In this document: in pieces, positions 35,816-45,194 of the stretch | Layout: each line of letters begins with the position of its first letter | How positions within the stretch are numbered: the first letter of the stretch is position 1 | NCBI RefSeq assembly: GCF_900115115.1 | Contig: NZ_FOVI01000006.1 | Span: 100,668 to 164,667 of the forward strand | DNA length: 64,000 nucleotides | Source of the DNA: Paenimyroides ummariense | Lineage (GTDB): Bacteria > Bacteroidota > Bacteroidia > Flavobacteriales > Flavobacteriaceae | Direction of reading: 5' to 3' | Notes under the pieces: model-generated | The model's input: the letters and a program-made list of their open reading frames with translations, nothing else | Database searches by the model: none | Told to the model about the DNA's origin: nothing | Translations under genes and position numbers: made by a program

Positions 35816-35924
35816 GGGCGTTACCGGCTTTTTAGTGAGCCGGTCGGGCTTTCCGCTGTATCTTTTATCGGGGCTTCGAGTACCTCAGCCACCTATAAAA
35901 GGATGCCGCTGCAATCCCTAACGC
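35816..35924. repeat. GC-rich folded intergenic element
   Basis: This 109-base element stands out by its GC content. Its ends pair (GCGTTA 35818-35823 with TAACGC 35919-35924). An inner hairpin is ACCGGCT (35823-35829)/AGCCGGT (35838-35844); CTTTTAT and ATAAAAGG form another stem. The conserved-looking words are TCGGGCTTTCCGCT and TGCCGCTGCAATCCCTAACGC. From memory this pattern recurs in gaps of many Flavobacteriaceae genomes. It may be a mobile palindromic element or a structured RNA. No ORF is present in this 202-base gap. Confidence 0.65.
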
Positions 35925-35948
35925 AGGCGAGGTTGAAAATTATATCTT

Positions 35949-36179
35949 TTAAGATCTTTTAGTCCAACGTATTCCCACTCTCCATAAAATAATAGTTATA
36001 GAAATTTGAATAATCAAATAAGCTATATATCCTACACTATATCCAGTTTCATAGCTATTTGAATTATCTTTAAGAGCAGCAAGTATCTCCATTAATTGAG
36101 GAATAAGTGCAATAGTTGCTAACGCTAAAACAACTGCAATAACTATGAAAATGTATCCGAGTATTTTTTTTGAATTCAT
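35949..36179 (-). CDS. Small membrane protein
   Basis: The product has 76 residues. Two hydrophobic helices (about 6-27 and 48-68) are separated by a short polar loop (AALKDNSNSYETGYSVG). The last stretch is basic (RVGIRWTKRS). No family is recognised. It lies alone on the minus strand between the palindrome at 36199 and the GC-rich element. Confidence 0.6.
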   Translation of the reverse strand: MNSKKILGYIFIVIAVVLALATIALIPQLMEILAALKDNSNSYETGYSVGYIAYLIIQISITIILWRVGIRWTKRS

Positions 36180-36198
36180 AGTAGTAAATATAATTAAA

Positions 36199-36230
36199 AA
36201 ACCTGTGAAGTTTTTAAAACCTCACAGGTT
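36199..36230. repeat. Dispersed palindrome
   Basis: AACCTGTGAAGTTTT faces AAAACCTCACAGGTT, a near-perfect palindrome. It is related in shape and sequence (CCTGNNAGGTT) to the copies at 47259-47342 and 58904-58928. Confidence 0.7.
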
Positions 36231-36273
36231 GTAATTTATAATGCTGTCTAAAAGCTAAAGACTAAAAACTTAA

Positions 36274-36777
36274 TTATGGTAACGGCTGACCAACCGATAC
36301 ATCGCAACGGTGACCTGGTTGTCCGTGAGCCGGGTTTGGTTTTCCTTTCATTCCTGGAGCCGTTTCTTGTTTAGGCATTTGCTGTTGTTGCTGTGCCGGA
36401 GCTTGTGCTTGTGCATTACCACCACCTAAAAAGCCACCTTGACTTGGTTGTGCTGCTGGTGCAGAAGTTTGTCCTGCTCCCTGACCTGGAGGCGAATTTA
36501 ATGGTGCGCCAACAGGAATATCGCAACGGTGACCTGGCTGTCCGTGTGGTGGGTTCATACCTGCTGCTGTTTTAGTATCAGCTGTATTTGTAGTTGCTGC
36601 TCCATGATCGTGGTCGTGACCTTCGCCTGGTGCATGGTTATGACCTGCATGCGGATCTACCGGAGCTGCGTCTGTTGTAGTTGTTGTTTCTGTTGTAGTT
36701 GTTGTTTCTGCTTTTTTATCGTTGCAAGAAACCAAACCTAATGCAGCAAATAATGCAATAATTGTTATTTTTTTCAT
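36274..36777 (-). CDS. His-rich lipoprotein with a duplicated HGQPGHRCD motif
   Basis: The start is ATG 36777; the longer frame from 36831 would overlap the next gene and has no signal. The 167-residue product has a lipobox (LVSC, about 17), then a Thr/Glu linker, then a His-rich segment (DPHAGHNHAPGEGHDHDHG). Two copies of a motif follow: HGQPGHRCDIPVGAPL (about 100) and HGQPGHRCDVSVGQPL (C-terminus). They are separated by a Gln/Pro/Gly-rich linker. The His/Cys content suggests metal binding (copper, zinc or nickel) at the envelope. Function is unknown; it is conserved in Flavobacteria, from memory. Confidence 0.75.
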   Translation of the reverse strand: MKKITIIALFAALGLVSCNDKKAETTTTTETTTTTDAAPVDPHAGHNHAPGEGHDHDHGAATTNTADTKTAAGMNPPHGQPGHRCDIPVGAPLNSPPGQGAGQTSAPAAQPSQGGFLGGGNAQAQAPAQQQQQMPKQETAPGMKGKPNPAHGQPGHRCDVSVGQPLP

Positions 36778-36799
36778 GATTTTTGATCTATTAAAGTAA

Positions 36800-36807
36800 C
36801 AAATATA
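36800..36807 (-). promoter_or_regulatory. Promoter -7 box for the His-rich lipoprotein gene
   Basis: TATATTTG on the minus strand lies 22 bases before ATG 36777 and matches TAnnTTTG exactly. The upstream TTTG is degenerate (TGCG at the right distance). It supports the ATG 36777 start. Confidence 0.6.
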
Positions 36808-36817
36808 AACATTTTGT

Positions 36818-39800
36818 TTAAAAAAACGCACGCAATTGAATACTTCCTGTATGAATGGTTTTTGCGGTTTCGCTGGTTCTGCCCTGATAGCTTATGTTGG
36901 CATCTAAATACTTGGTTAAATTGCGCTGAAACAACAATCGCCATGTAATATTTTTACCGGGCTGTAAACCTTCCAACATCTGATAAGCCACAGCCGACAA
37001 AGGATTCCCTACGAATTTATTGTTGTAAAGCGAAAATTCTCCATTCAATGTGAATTTCTGTGAGGTACTCCAGTTAAAAGCCGTTCCAATTCGATGCTGT
37101 TCCAATGTTTCTAAATCGCCTTGAACATTTTCTTTATCCTTCCATTCGTAAAATAATTCTACTCGGGCATTTTGCGAAAACAGATAACTAATGCGCGGAT
37201 TAATGCTTAAATTATTCAGTAGGTAATTTTTTGATCCGTAGTTTTCCGAAACACTCTCAACTCGGTCAAATTTATTGGTTAACTGTGCCAGCCACCACTT
37301 GTTCAGTAAATGTTGAAACTGTATCTGATGTGTAGTGATTTTATTATCTAAACTACCAAAATTCATCAGGTTTTTCGCCCGATTGTTTATTAACGAATAA
37401 ATGGTGGTGTATTTTTGTTTTCCGCGGTTGAAATAAATCGAATTACGAATGTTTGAATTTTCTGCTACCAAATCATCTGATGAAGACCCGAAAGGATTCC
37501 AGGCAATTCCGTTTCCATCTCTCAAAATACTTCGATCGATAATAAAAGATGATTGCAAATGAAACTGACTGGCGAATTTCTTAAAACCACTTTCGTTCTG
37601 CCAAATGCTGAAATTGAAATTAAAAACCTGCGTTAGCTTGGTTTGATGCGTTTTTACAAAACTCTGATTCGGTAAAAACATCCGCACATATTCAGCTAAA
37701 TCGGGATAAGGCGCAATTTCAAACTCTTCCAATTCCTGAATTCCGTTGCCGTTATAATCATTCCACATGTGCGTTCCCAAACCGGGATCAACCTTAATGT
37801 AGGTAAATTCTTGCTGCGCGACAGCTCCCGATGAGGTTTCGTAAATGGTATTGGTTTGTATCAGATTTTTTAAATAACGGTCGTTGTAGGTGATACGCGA
37901 ATTTAATGTAGGTTCAACCAAGCCGGTGTCGGTATATTTTAATCGACGGTAATTTGCGTAAACAGACAAATCGCTGGTTTGGGTTTTAAAAAGCTGCGAT
38001 TTTACATAGAACGAATGCGCGTTTGAAACATTTCGCAACACGTTATTCTGCAACGAATCGTTTACACGAAATTTATAACCGATTTCTACATAAGTTTTCA
38101 ACGTATCACCACGCCCAACGAACGCATCAATTTGCGCGTATTTTTGTGATAAGGTTTGAAACTGCTGCGTGGCAACATCCTTCACCTGATAATTTTCTAA
38201 ATCTAAACGCGAACCTGCCCAATTTTTATCTTTTGTGTAAACTGCCTGTGTTTTGCTTCGAACAAAATTAGTATTGTAAACACTGCCTTTTGCGGATAAA
38301 AAACTGGTATTGGTATTTAGATTGAAGTTTTTGTACTGATAATTACCAATTAACGACTGCTTATGCCCAATGTAGCTGTTTGTGTACTCTAAGCGGCTGT
38401 ATTGATAAGTGAAAAAACTGTTATCGTTCGGCGAAACTTTTGATCCAAAAGTCAGTAACGATTGATTTCCGAAAGTGTTTGAAACATTCCAATCCCGATC
38501 AAATTCAATAGAATACAAACGTTCAATGGTTTTAAAATTTTCTGTTACCAACTGCACGTTTCCAAAAACATCCACCTTCCATTTATTGTTTAAAACCCTG
38601 TGTGTGGCGTTAACGTTGGCTGCAATTCCTTGATTGTCTTCATCATCAATGGGCGAAAATAAGTTTTGGTCGTGGTTGCTAAATCCAAACTCAAAATCTA
38701 CCTGCGTAAAATCTTTTGGTTTGTATTGCCCCATAACAGTTGCCAAAGTTAAACGAGTGGGGGCAATCAGCTGAATCAACGGTTCATAATCGCCCTGATT
38801 TAATCCGTTTACAGGTTCAATAAATTCATAGATTTTACCAACGCCCGACGAATTTGCCAAACGATAATTTCCGTTGCTTGGCCCCACATAACTGAACGAA
38901 ACCATGTACAAAGTATCGGTTGGTGTGTTCGAATATTGATAGAATTCGTAACCGTTTTGGTTGACTTTTTTGTACAGCGTTTTGTTTTCTGAATAAGTAT
39001 CGGGATACGCAGACGGAGCCATCATTAAAGCCAGACTGTCGCCGGCTTGTTTTAGAATATCGACCTGTTCTTTGTTTAGATTTTGCTGTACTGGTTGATT
39101 TTTAATATCGGTTTCGGTATAAACATATCCGGCAATATTCCATTTTTCGCGTTCGTGTTTAATGCCGCCATAACCTAAAAATCGAGCATAATTTCTGTCG
39201 GTATATTGATATTCCACCGCAATACGCATTTCGGCAGTAATTGGGAAAAGCGTAGTAAAACGAATTTCGCCCGAATTGTAATCAATCACATAATCGTTCT
39301 GTTCGCCGCGCGTTAATTTTCGTCCGTTTACATAAACCGATTCCGATCCTGAAATAATCAGAATGTATAATTGATTGTTGCTGCCTTTTAATTTGTACGG
39401 ACCTTGATTTCCTTCCTGACCAACAAATTCGCTTTTTGCATATTGTCCGCGAACCAACGCAGCTGCGGTTTCAATGGTGGTTTTGCTTTTGTCGTTTCCG
39501 AATTTTACGGTGCCCGAAATTCCTTGAACTTTTTTATTGAAATTTAAAAAGCGGGAAGCTCTGTTTTCTAAAAACAAATCTCCGGCTTTAATGCTCCAGT
39601 TGGTCGAGAACAATTCCATAAAAATCTGATCGAACTCATCCATTTTTTGTGAATATCCTCCATTTTGCAAAGGAACGTTACTGTCTTGTAGCGATGCCCG
39701 AATTTGGATCTTATCTGATAAATTCCCCACGATCTGTAAATCGAGATTGGAATTTGTTACCAAGTTTTGATTGTTTCCTACGGTAATTCCCCGGGAAATA

Positions 39801-40216
39801 CTTCCATTAGTATTCAATCCTTCAAAAGGCGTAAAAGTAGTTGCCTGTTTTTCGGGAACCGAGAAAATATACGCGCCTTCTTTATTCGGAACGATACGTT
39901 TGGTATCGTACAAAGCATAAGTTCGGGTTAAAAAATCGGGATAATTTAAAAAGGAAACGTTTAAAGTATCTTGTAACGGTTGGGTAAATGTAAGAGTTGC
40001 CTTGTTGTAATCTACCGTGTAATTTGCGGGATCCAAATCGATTCCCTGATTATTGACGATCTTAAAATAAGTGTTGTTCAGCGCAACACTGTCTAAATAA
40101 ACGGTTGTGGTTAAAGAATCGGTTATAATTTTTTTTGATTTGTACAGCGAATTTGTTTCCTGTGCATTGGCAAAAGAAAAAATTAAAAAACACCATACAA
40201 AACAAAAAAACTTCAT
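36818..40216 (-). CDS. Large outer-membrane beta-barrel-like protein
   Basis: The product has 1132 residues. It has a signal peptide (about 1-18, ending ANA). A soluble N-terminal part includes PFEGLNTNGSISRGITVGNN, DKIQIRASLQDSNVPLQ and VNGRKLTRGEQNDYVIDYNS. About 500 residues of alternating beta strands with aromatic girdles follow, with the C-terminal FF expected for an outer-membrane barrel. The segment YNSGEIRFTTLFPITAEMRI recalls motifs of SprA-type proteins, but the protein is half SprA's length. The function is unknown. It starts independently with an intergenic gap upstream. Confidence 0.65.
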   Translation of the reverse strand: MKFFCFVWCFLIFSFANAQETNSLYKSKKIITDSLTTTVYLDSVALNNTYFKIVNNQGIDLDPANYTVDYNKATLTFTQPLQDTLNVSFLNYPDFLTRTYALYDTKRIVPNKEGAYIFSVPEKQATTFTPFEGLNTNGSISRGITVGNNQNLVTNSNLDLQIVGNLSDKIQIRASLQDSNVPLQNGGYSQKMDEFDQIFMELFSTNWSIKAGDLFLENRASRFLNFNKKVQGISGTVKFGNDKSKTTIETAAALVRGQYAKSEFVGQEGNQGPYKLKGSNNQLYILIISGSESVYVNGRKLTRGEQNDYVIDYNSGEIRFTTLFPITAEMRIAVEYQYTDRNYARFLGYGGIKHEREKWNIAGYVYTETDIKNQPVQQNLNKEQVDILKQAGDSLALMMAPSAYPDTYSENKTLYKKVNQNGYEFYQYSNTPTDTLYMVSFSYVGPSNGNYRLANSSGVGKIYEFIEPVNGLNQGDYEPLIQLIAPTRLTLATVMGQYKPKDFTQVDFEFGFSNHDQNLFSPIDDEDNQGIAANVNATHRVLNNKWKVDVFGNVQLVTENFKTIERLYSIEFDRDWNVSNTFGNQSLLTFGSKVSPNDNSFFTYQYSRLEYTNSYIGHKQSLIGNYQYKNFNLNTNTSFLSAKGSVYNTNFVRSKTQAVYTKDKNWAGSRLDLENYQVKDVATQQFQTLSQKYAQIDAFVGRGDTLKTYVEIGYKFRVNDSLQNNVLRNVSNAHSFYVKSQLFKTQTSDLSVYANYRRLKYTDTGLVEPTLNSRITYNDRYLKNLIQTNTIYETSSGAVAQQEFTYIKVDPGLGTHMWNDYNGNGIQELEEFEIAPYPDLAEYVRMFLPNQSFVKTHQTKLTQVFNFNFSIWQNESGFKKFASQFHLQSSFIIDRSILRDGNGIAWNPFGSSSDDLVAENSNIRNSIYFNRGKQKYTTIYSLINNRAKNLMNFGSLDNKITTHQIQFQHLLNKWWLAQLTNKFDRVESVSENYGSKNYLLNNLSINPRISYLFSQNARVELFYEWKDKENVQGDLETLEQHRIGTAFNWSTSQKFTLNGEFSLYNNKFVGNPLSAVAYQMLEGLQPGKNITWRLLFQRNLTKYLDANISYQGRTSETAKTIHTGSIQLRAFF

Positions 40217-40311
40217 GTAAGTTATAACTTCAAAACATCAAAAATAGTGTATTTTTCTTGTAGAAAGTTTATGGTTTGAACGATATGATACTTTCAAGAT
40301 TCGAATAAAAT

Positions 40312-40347
40312 AAAAAAGCCTGCATCATTTAACAATACAGACTTTTT
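40312..40347 (-). terminator. Terminator of the outer-membrane protein gene at 40364
   Basis: AAAAAAGCCTGCAT and ATACAGACTTTTT form an imperfect hairpin ending in a T run on the minus strand. It lies between the barrel gene and the next minus-strand gene. Confidence 0.6.
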
Positions 40348-40363
40348 GCGAATAGTGTTTTTA

Positions 40364-40921
40364 TTAAAAAGTATAACCAATTTTTGCACCGGCTTTAAAT
40401 ACGAAGTTATCAAAATGGCGGTTATCGATGCCGCCTTTACCGCGAACTTCCCATTTCCAGTTAAAACCAACCGACGGATCTAAACTTAAATTTTTAGTCA
40501 GCTGAATTTTGTATCCGATATTCGGATTAAAAATACTCCAGAATGTGTACTTTCCTTCAAAATTTTCACCATTGATCATTTCGTCAAACTTAATTTGTCC
40601 GTGTGTAATAAAGTTTTCACCGTAGAAACCTTCACGTACACCTTTTTTAAAATAGGTACGGCTACCTAATTCAATAACAAAACCTTCTCCGGTACTTTTT
40701 AAATACTTGTTATCGTATTCTAACTGTCCGTAACTTACGTTGAACAATCGCGAAGTTAAACGTTCATCAACTCTTGCTTCTTTTGTAAATTCTAAACTAA
40801 CACCATATTGTGTAGGTTCAGAAAAATTGTAGTTTGCAGAAACAGTTACAACATCTTTTTGGTGCTCTTGGGCAAAAGCACTTGTAGAGATTAGGGCTAA
40901 AAGGTAAATAATTCTTTTCAT
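40364..40921 (-). CDS. Outer-membrane beta-barrel protein
   Basis: The start is set at ATG 40921, where a signal peptide follows directly (KRIIYLLALISTSAFAQ). The 185-residue product has alternating amphipathic strands and ends with an aromatic strand (FVFKAGAKIGYTF), the hallmark of an OmpA/OmpW-like 8-stranded barrel. It may act as a small porin or structural protein. Its promoter lies in the 343-base gap upstream. Confidence 0.75.
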   Translation of the reverse strand: MKRIIYLLALISTSAFAQEHQKDVVTVSANYNFSEPTQYGVSLEFTKEARVDERLTSRLFNVSYGQLEYDNKYLKSTGEGFVIELGSRTYFKKGVREGFYGENFITHGQIKFDEMINGENFEGKYTFWSIFNPNIGYKIQLTKNLSLDPSVGFNWKWEVRGKGGIDNRHFDNFVFKAGAKIGYTF

Positions 40922-41264
40922 GATTATTGTGTTTTTAAATTTGTTAACGCAAGCCAAATAGTGTGCCAAAAAAATCTTAAAAACAAAAATCTTATTTAAA
41001 AAAGTAACTTAATCAACACGTGGTACATGATATTAATTTGTAATATATTGTAAAACAAATAGTTTTTTACCACATAGAAGCTGTGCTTATAGTTGAGCAA
41101 ATTTTAGATTACATAGTTTTATATATTACAAAATAAACATAGCTTAACTATGTGTTTTATAAATTATAAAAACTATTATTTGTTGAGTATAGCCTAGCTG
41201 ATAAATCAGTAAACAACTATGTTTTCTATTATGGTTTAAAAAGCATAAAATCTGTGGAATAAAT
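40922..41264. other. AT-rich gap with imperfect palindromes
   Basis: No open frame is supported in these 343 bases. ACATAG (41137-41142) and CTATGT (41148-41153) form a hairpin. AAACAAATAGTTTTTT (about 41054) and AAAAACTATTATTTGTT (about 41168) face each other. Promoter-like words for the barrel gene are expected on the minus side near 40950-40990. Nothing else is seen. Confidence 0.5.
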
Positions 41265-42518
41265 TTATTCTTTAGTTACAATTTGAATGGTTTCGCGGTT
41301 AACCTGCTGTAACAAAACGGTTTTGCCTGCAATAACTTTTTCGGCATCTTTACTGGAAAAATGACGAATGGTGTATAGTGAAACATTTTCGTTGTAAGTA
41401 ATATTAAAGTTTTTTGCAAGATCTTCAAAAATATGATCGAAGTTACCAAACTTATCTTCTACGCAAACCGTAAAACTAATTGCCGAGTTTTGAATAACAT
41501 TTACTTTTATGTGCTGTTCGGCAAACAATTTAAAAATATCGCTTACCTGATGTTCCATTACAAACGAGAAATCTTTAGATGATATTAAAATAAGCAGTTG
41601 ATTTTTCTTAACGATAAAACAGGCGGTTTGCGGTTCTAATCCGGCACCTTTTGATACTGATGTTCCCGGTAATGTTGGATTTACAAACGATTTTACATAT
41701 AATGGAATTTCTTTGCGTTGCAACGGCTGTAAGGTTTTCGGGTGAATAACCGATGCGCCATAAAAAGCCAATTCTATTGCTTCGTGATACGATATTTTAT
41801 TCAACAGCACGGTGTCCTCAAAATAACGAGGATCAGCATTTAAAACGCCCGGAACATCTTTCCAGATTGTTACGCTTTCGGCATTCAAACAATACGCAAA
41901 AATTGCAGCAGAATAATCAGATCCTTCTCTGCCTAAAGTAACCGAAAAATTATTGGCGTCAGATCCTATAAAACCTTGTGTAATATACAGTTTTTGGTCT
42001 TTAAGTTGGTTAGTAATATTTTCTTCGGTAGCTTTCCAATCTACAATGGCATCGCGATAAGTGGTATCGGTTTTAACTAAATTTCGAGCATCAATCCAAG
42101 TGTTTTCTATCTGCTGATCGTTCAAAAAATTACTTAAAACAGTAGTTGCAATAATTTCTCCGTAAGATACCATCTGATCGTACACAAAATTATAATTCGG
42201 CGATTTGTTGTTTGCTAAAAAAAGCTCCATTTCGGTGAACAAAGCAGAAATTCGATCAAAAATCACATGGTTTTTATCCGTAAACAAATCTGCAACAATA
42301 TCTAAATGATAATTTTTAACAATTTCAATACTGTTTTTAAGTTCATCGGGTTTCTTAAAATACGAATTCACCACATCTTCTAAAGCGTTTGTTGTTTTTC
42401 CCATAGCCGACGCAATAATTAAACTATCGGTAAACCCAACGGTTTTTAAAACATGTAAAACGTTGCGAATTGCCTGCGGATCTTTAATTGATGCCCCGCC
42501 GAATTTAAATACCTTCAT
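41265..42518 (-). CDS. lysC: Aspartate kinase
   Basis: The product has 417 residues. It phosphorylates aspartate, the first step to lysine, threonine and methionine. The kinase motif [17 protein letters not shown] is at the N-terminus; the substrate-binding part includes [22 protein letters not shown]-terminal ACT pair (about 295-417) is the allosteric control region. It is the monofunctional form. It starts at ATG 42518, divergent from fbp; the shared gap holds the promoters. Confidence 0.93.
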   Translation of the reverse strand: MKVFKFGGASIKDPQAIRNVLHVLKTVGFTDSLIIASAMGKTTNALEDVVNSYFKKPDELKNSIEIVKNYHLDIVADLFTDKNHVIFDRISALFTEMELFLANNKSPNYNFVYDQMVSYGEIIATTVLSNFLNDQQIENTWIDARNLVKTDTTYRDAIVDWKATEENITNQLKDQKLYITQGFIGSDANNFSVTLGREGSDYSAAIFAYCLNAESVTIWKDVPGVLNADPRYFEDTVLLNKISYHEAIELAFYGASVIHPKTLQPLQRKEIPLYVKSFVNPTLPGTSVSKGAGLEPQTACFIVKKNQLLILISSKDFSFVMEHQVSDIFKLFAEQHIKVNVIQNSAISFTVCVEDKFGNFDHIFEDLAKNFNITYNENVSLYTIRHFSSKDAEKVIAGKTVLLQQVNRETIQIVTKE

Positions 42519-42662
42519 ATGATTAACTTAAAAATATTTTGTTTGACAGAAGCAAAAGTAGCGAACCATTTTCTTAACACCATACCTATTTTTAAAAATG
42601 TGAAAAGAAATAGATTTGTAAGCACATTTTACCGATATTTGTACCACTTTTTACACACAATT

Positions 42663-43658
42663 ATGGAACAGAGATTTATTACGTTAGGCGAATTTATAAT
42701 TAAAAAACAAGAGCATTTTCCGTATTCTTCGGGCGAATTGTCTCGTTTAATGAACTCCATTCGTTTGGCTTCAAAAATTGTGGCTCAAAAGGTAAACCAA
42801 GCAGGTTTGGTTGATATTACCGGAGCGTTTGGTAGCGAAAATATTCAAGGTGAAGAACAACAAAAGCTGGATGTTTTTGCAAATGATGTTTTTATTCAGA
42901 CCTTAATCAACCGTGAAATTGTTTGTGGAATTGCATCAGAAGAAAACGACGAGTTTATTACCATTTCAGGTCCAAATAACTGCAACAGCAATAAATATGT
43001 TTTGTTGATGGATCCTTTAGACGGATCGTCGAATATCGATGTGAATGTTTCGGTTGGAACAATTTTTTCTGTTTACCGCAGAATTTCAGAAGTTGGAACA
43101 CCGGTAACTCAAGCCGATTTCCTTCAAAAAGGAATCAATCAAGTAGCGGCAGGTTACGTTATTTACGGATCTTCTACCATGTTGGTTTATACAACCGGTA
43201 ACGGTGTAAACGGTTTTACGTTAGATCCTTCTTTGGGAACGTTCTTTTTATCGCATCCGGATATGAAAATCAGTGAAGACGGAGCAATTTTCTCTGTAAA
43301 CGAAGGGAATTTCAATCAGTTTGAACAAGGTGTAAAAGATTATGTAGCTTTTTGTAAAGACGATACTTCAAAAAAACCTTACAGCTCGCGTTACATTGGT
43401 AGTTTGGTTGCCGATGTGCACAGAAATATTTTAAAAGGCGGAATTTATATGTATCCTGGAACCATTTCAAAACCAAACGGAAAACTGCGTTTATTGTACG
43501 AATGCAACCCCTTTGCCATGATTATTGAACAGGCAGGCGGTAAAGCAACAGATGGGCATCAACGTATTTTAGAAATTGAACCTACCGAACTGCACCAGCG
43601 TGTGCCTATTTTCTGCGGAAGCAAAAATATGGTTGATAAATTAGAAAGTTTCTTGTAA
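42663..43658 (+). CDS. fbp: Fructose-1,6-bisphosphatase, class I
   Basis: The start ATG 42663 is chosen because family members begin near RFITLGEFI; the open frame from 42519 is promoter sequence. The 331-residue product dephosphorylates fructose-1,6-bisphosphate in gluconeogenesis. The metal and phosphate motif [21 protein letters not shown] is intact; [17 protein letters not shown] sequence ([15 protein letters not shown]) precedes it. The sugar-binding part includes [16 protein letters not shown]. Allosteric and catalytic residues look complete. A terminator follows. Confidence 0.95.
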   Translation: MEQRFITLGEFIIKKQEHFPYSSGELSRLMNSIRLASKIVAQKVNQAGLVDITGAFGSENIQGEEQQKLDVFANDVFIQTLINREIVCGIASEENDEFITISGPNNCNSNKYVLLMDPLDGSSNIDVNVSVGTIFSVYRRISEVGTPVTQADFLQKGINQVAAGYVIYGSSTMLVYTTGNGVNGFTLDPSLGTFFLSHPDMKISEDGAIFSVNEGNFNQFEQGVKDYVAFCKDDTSKKPYSSRYIGSLVADVHRNILKGGIYMYPGTISKPNGKLRLLYECNPFAMIIEQAGGKATDGHQRILEIEPTELHQRVPIFCGSKNMVDKLESFL

Positions 43659-43667
43659 ACATATTTA

Positions 43668-43699
43668 ATAGTCTGATGAAATTCAGGCTATTTTTTTTT
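43668..43699 (+). terminator. Terminator of fbp
   Basis: ATAGTCTGA (43668-43676) pairs with TCAGGCTAT (43683-43691) with one G-T pair; a run of nine T follows. Confidence 0.85.
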
Positions 43700-43732
43700 G
43701 TAAATTAGCAAGAACACAAATCAAAAACGATT

Positions 43733-44494
43733 ATGGAAAGTAGAAGCGAATCAAGATCAATTGTTCTAAGTATCTCAATTGTATTAGGACTTTTTTTATT
43801 GGGATTTTTCATTTTTAGAGGACTTAAAACGTTCAGCGATAAAGATCGAGTGGTTGCTGTAAAAGGACTTGCCGAAATGGAAATGAAGGCTACATCGGCT
43901 TGGGTTACATTAAGTTTTTCTTTTTCGGGCGATGATTTAAAAGGAGTTATAAATCAAACAGAAGTTAAAAAAAATAATGTTGTTGCCTATTTAGAAAGTG
44001 TAGGTTATGCCAAAAACGATATTAAGCTAAGTAATTTAGATGTTACCGATCGCCAAACATATTATTCAACCGAATGGAGAGGTGGAAAAGAAGTACAGGT
44101 AAAAGTAGATCGATACGCTGCGTCGCAAAGCATTTCTATACAATCTGATAAAGTGGAAGAATTAGAAGCTAAAACATCAAAAATTGAATTAGATTTAATT
44201 AGTAAAGATCTAACTTCAAACATAAATATTGCTTACACATTTCCTGAATTAAACACCATAAAGCCTAAGTTAATTGCCGAAAGTACAAAAAATGCACGTA
44301 TTGCGGGCGAGCAGTTTGCAAAAGATTCACAAGCACAATTAGGTAAAATAAAAACAGCATCGCAAGGACAAATTTCTATTGTTGGAAATTACAGTTATTA
44401 CGAAGGCGAAGGCGCAGAACCGTCTGAAAGTCCAAAGCAGAATTATTTACAAAAAGCAAGAGTAGTTAGTACCATTGTGTTTTTCTTAGAATAA
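43733..44494 (+). CDS. SIMPL-domain (DUF541) protein
   Basis: The product has 253 residues. A membrane anchor (about 12-28) is followed by the SIMPL domain. Its typical start is VVAVKGLAEMEMKATSAWVT. A periodic helix (NQTEVKKNNVVAYLESVGY) and the C-terminal strand KARVVSTIVFFLE follow. SIMPL proteins are periplasmic or membrane-anchored and form large oligomers, but their function is unknown. It stands alone between two terminators. Confidence 0.9.
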   Translation: MESRSESRSIVLSISIVLGLFLLGFFIFRGLKTFSDKDRVVAVKGLAEMEMKATSAWVTLSFSFSGDDLKGVINQTEVKKNNVVAYLESVGYAKNDIKLSNLDVTDRQTYYSTEWRGGKEVQVKVDRYAASQSISIQSDKVEELEAKTSKIELDLISKDLTSNINIAYTFPELNTIKPKLIAESTKNARIAGEQFAKDSQAQLGKIKTASQGQISIVGNYSYYEGEGAEPSESPKQNYLQKARVVSTIVFFLE

Positions 44495-44507
44495 AGTTAT
44501 TATATAT

Positions 44508-44536
44508 AAAAAGCGAGTTTCTTAACTCGCTTTTTT
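44508..44536. terminator. Bidirectional terminator
   Basis: AAAAAGCGAGTT (44508-44519), loop TCTT, AACTCGCTTTTT (44524-44535). It overlaps the last codons of the TerB-like gene on the minus strand (KKAS, stop 44522). Confidence 0.9.
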
Positions 44537-44971
44537 GTTTACATTTTTAATATATACGTCCATTTCTTGTTTAAAATCGTCTAAGTTATATTCCATAACC
44601 AATAAACTTAATGCTTTATCGGTAATTGCCGGAATATCGCCTACAAAACCCAGTGCCGACGTAAATTTACGTAAGGTAGCCTTTTGTTCTGGTCCTAAAA
44701 TATGGTTTATAAATACCATTCGTGCCAAATCGTACAAACGCTCAATACGTTGTTCCTGCAAGTAAGGTGGGTTTACAGGGTAACCGTTCGGATTTTTTAA
44801 AATAGCTCTGTAATCTTCATCGCTTATATCTAATTTATTTGCCAAAGCATCTATAAACTCGCGTTCTGTTTTAGTGTATTCTCCATCATTATAAGCCACC
44901 CTCACAATCGATGCAAAGTGCCCTTTGTTTCGTTCTTTGAAACCACTGTCATAAATATCCTGATATAACAT
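44522..44971 (-). CDS. TerB-like protein
   Basis: The product has 149 residues, mostly alpha-helical. The core is FASIVRVAYNDGEYTKTERE, followed by FIDALANKLDISDEDYRAIL, the paired helices of a TerB domain with conserved acidic residues. TerB proteins are linked to tellurite and stress tolerance and bind metal at their surface; here no other ter genes are near. It is monocistronic. Confidence 0.85.
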   Translation of the reverse strand: MLYQDIYDSGFKERNKGHFASIVRVAYNDGEYTKTEREFIDALANKLDISDEDYRAILKNPNGYPVNPPYLQEQRIERLYDLARMVFINHILGPEQKATLRKFTSALGFVGDIPAITDKALSLLVMEYNLDDFKQEMDVYIKNVNKKAS

Positions 44972-45135
44972 AACCGTCTGTTTTATTATTAATCTTTAAA
45001 ATTAACAAAAAAATAATCATATCAAAATGTTTTAATCGCAATTATGATTTATTTATCAAAATTTAAAATCAAAATTATTTTTAATTTTTTTTACAGAATT
45101 ATATCAATTTTAAACTATTTGATGTTGTTTTTATG

Positions 45136-45143
45136 TAATTTTG
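45136..45143 (+). promoter_or_regulatory. Promoter -7 box for the dCMP deaminase gene
   Basis: TAATTTTG at 45136-45143 matches TAnnTTTG. It lies 51 bases before ATG 45195, giving a short leader. The TTG at 45141 that would extend the gene falls inside this box, so ATG 45195 is preferred. Confidence 0.65.
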
Positions 45144-45194
45144 CACTACCGAATTTTTGTTAAAAAAATTATAATATTCCTTGTTTTCAATTCT

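Noticed and set aside
36393..36741. Plus-strand ORFs opposite the His-rich lipoprotein
   Set aside because: Low-complexity shadows; the minus-strand lipoprotein has a signal, lipobox and promoter.
42519..42662. N-terminal extension of fbp
   Set aside because: The 48 extra codons lie in the lysC-fbp promoter gap, and family members start at the ATG 42663.
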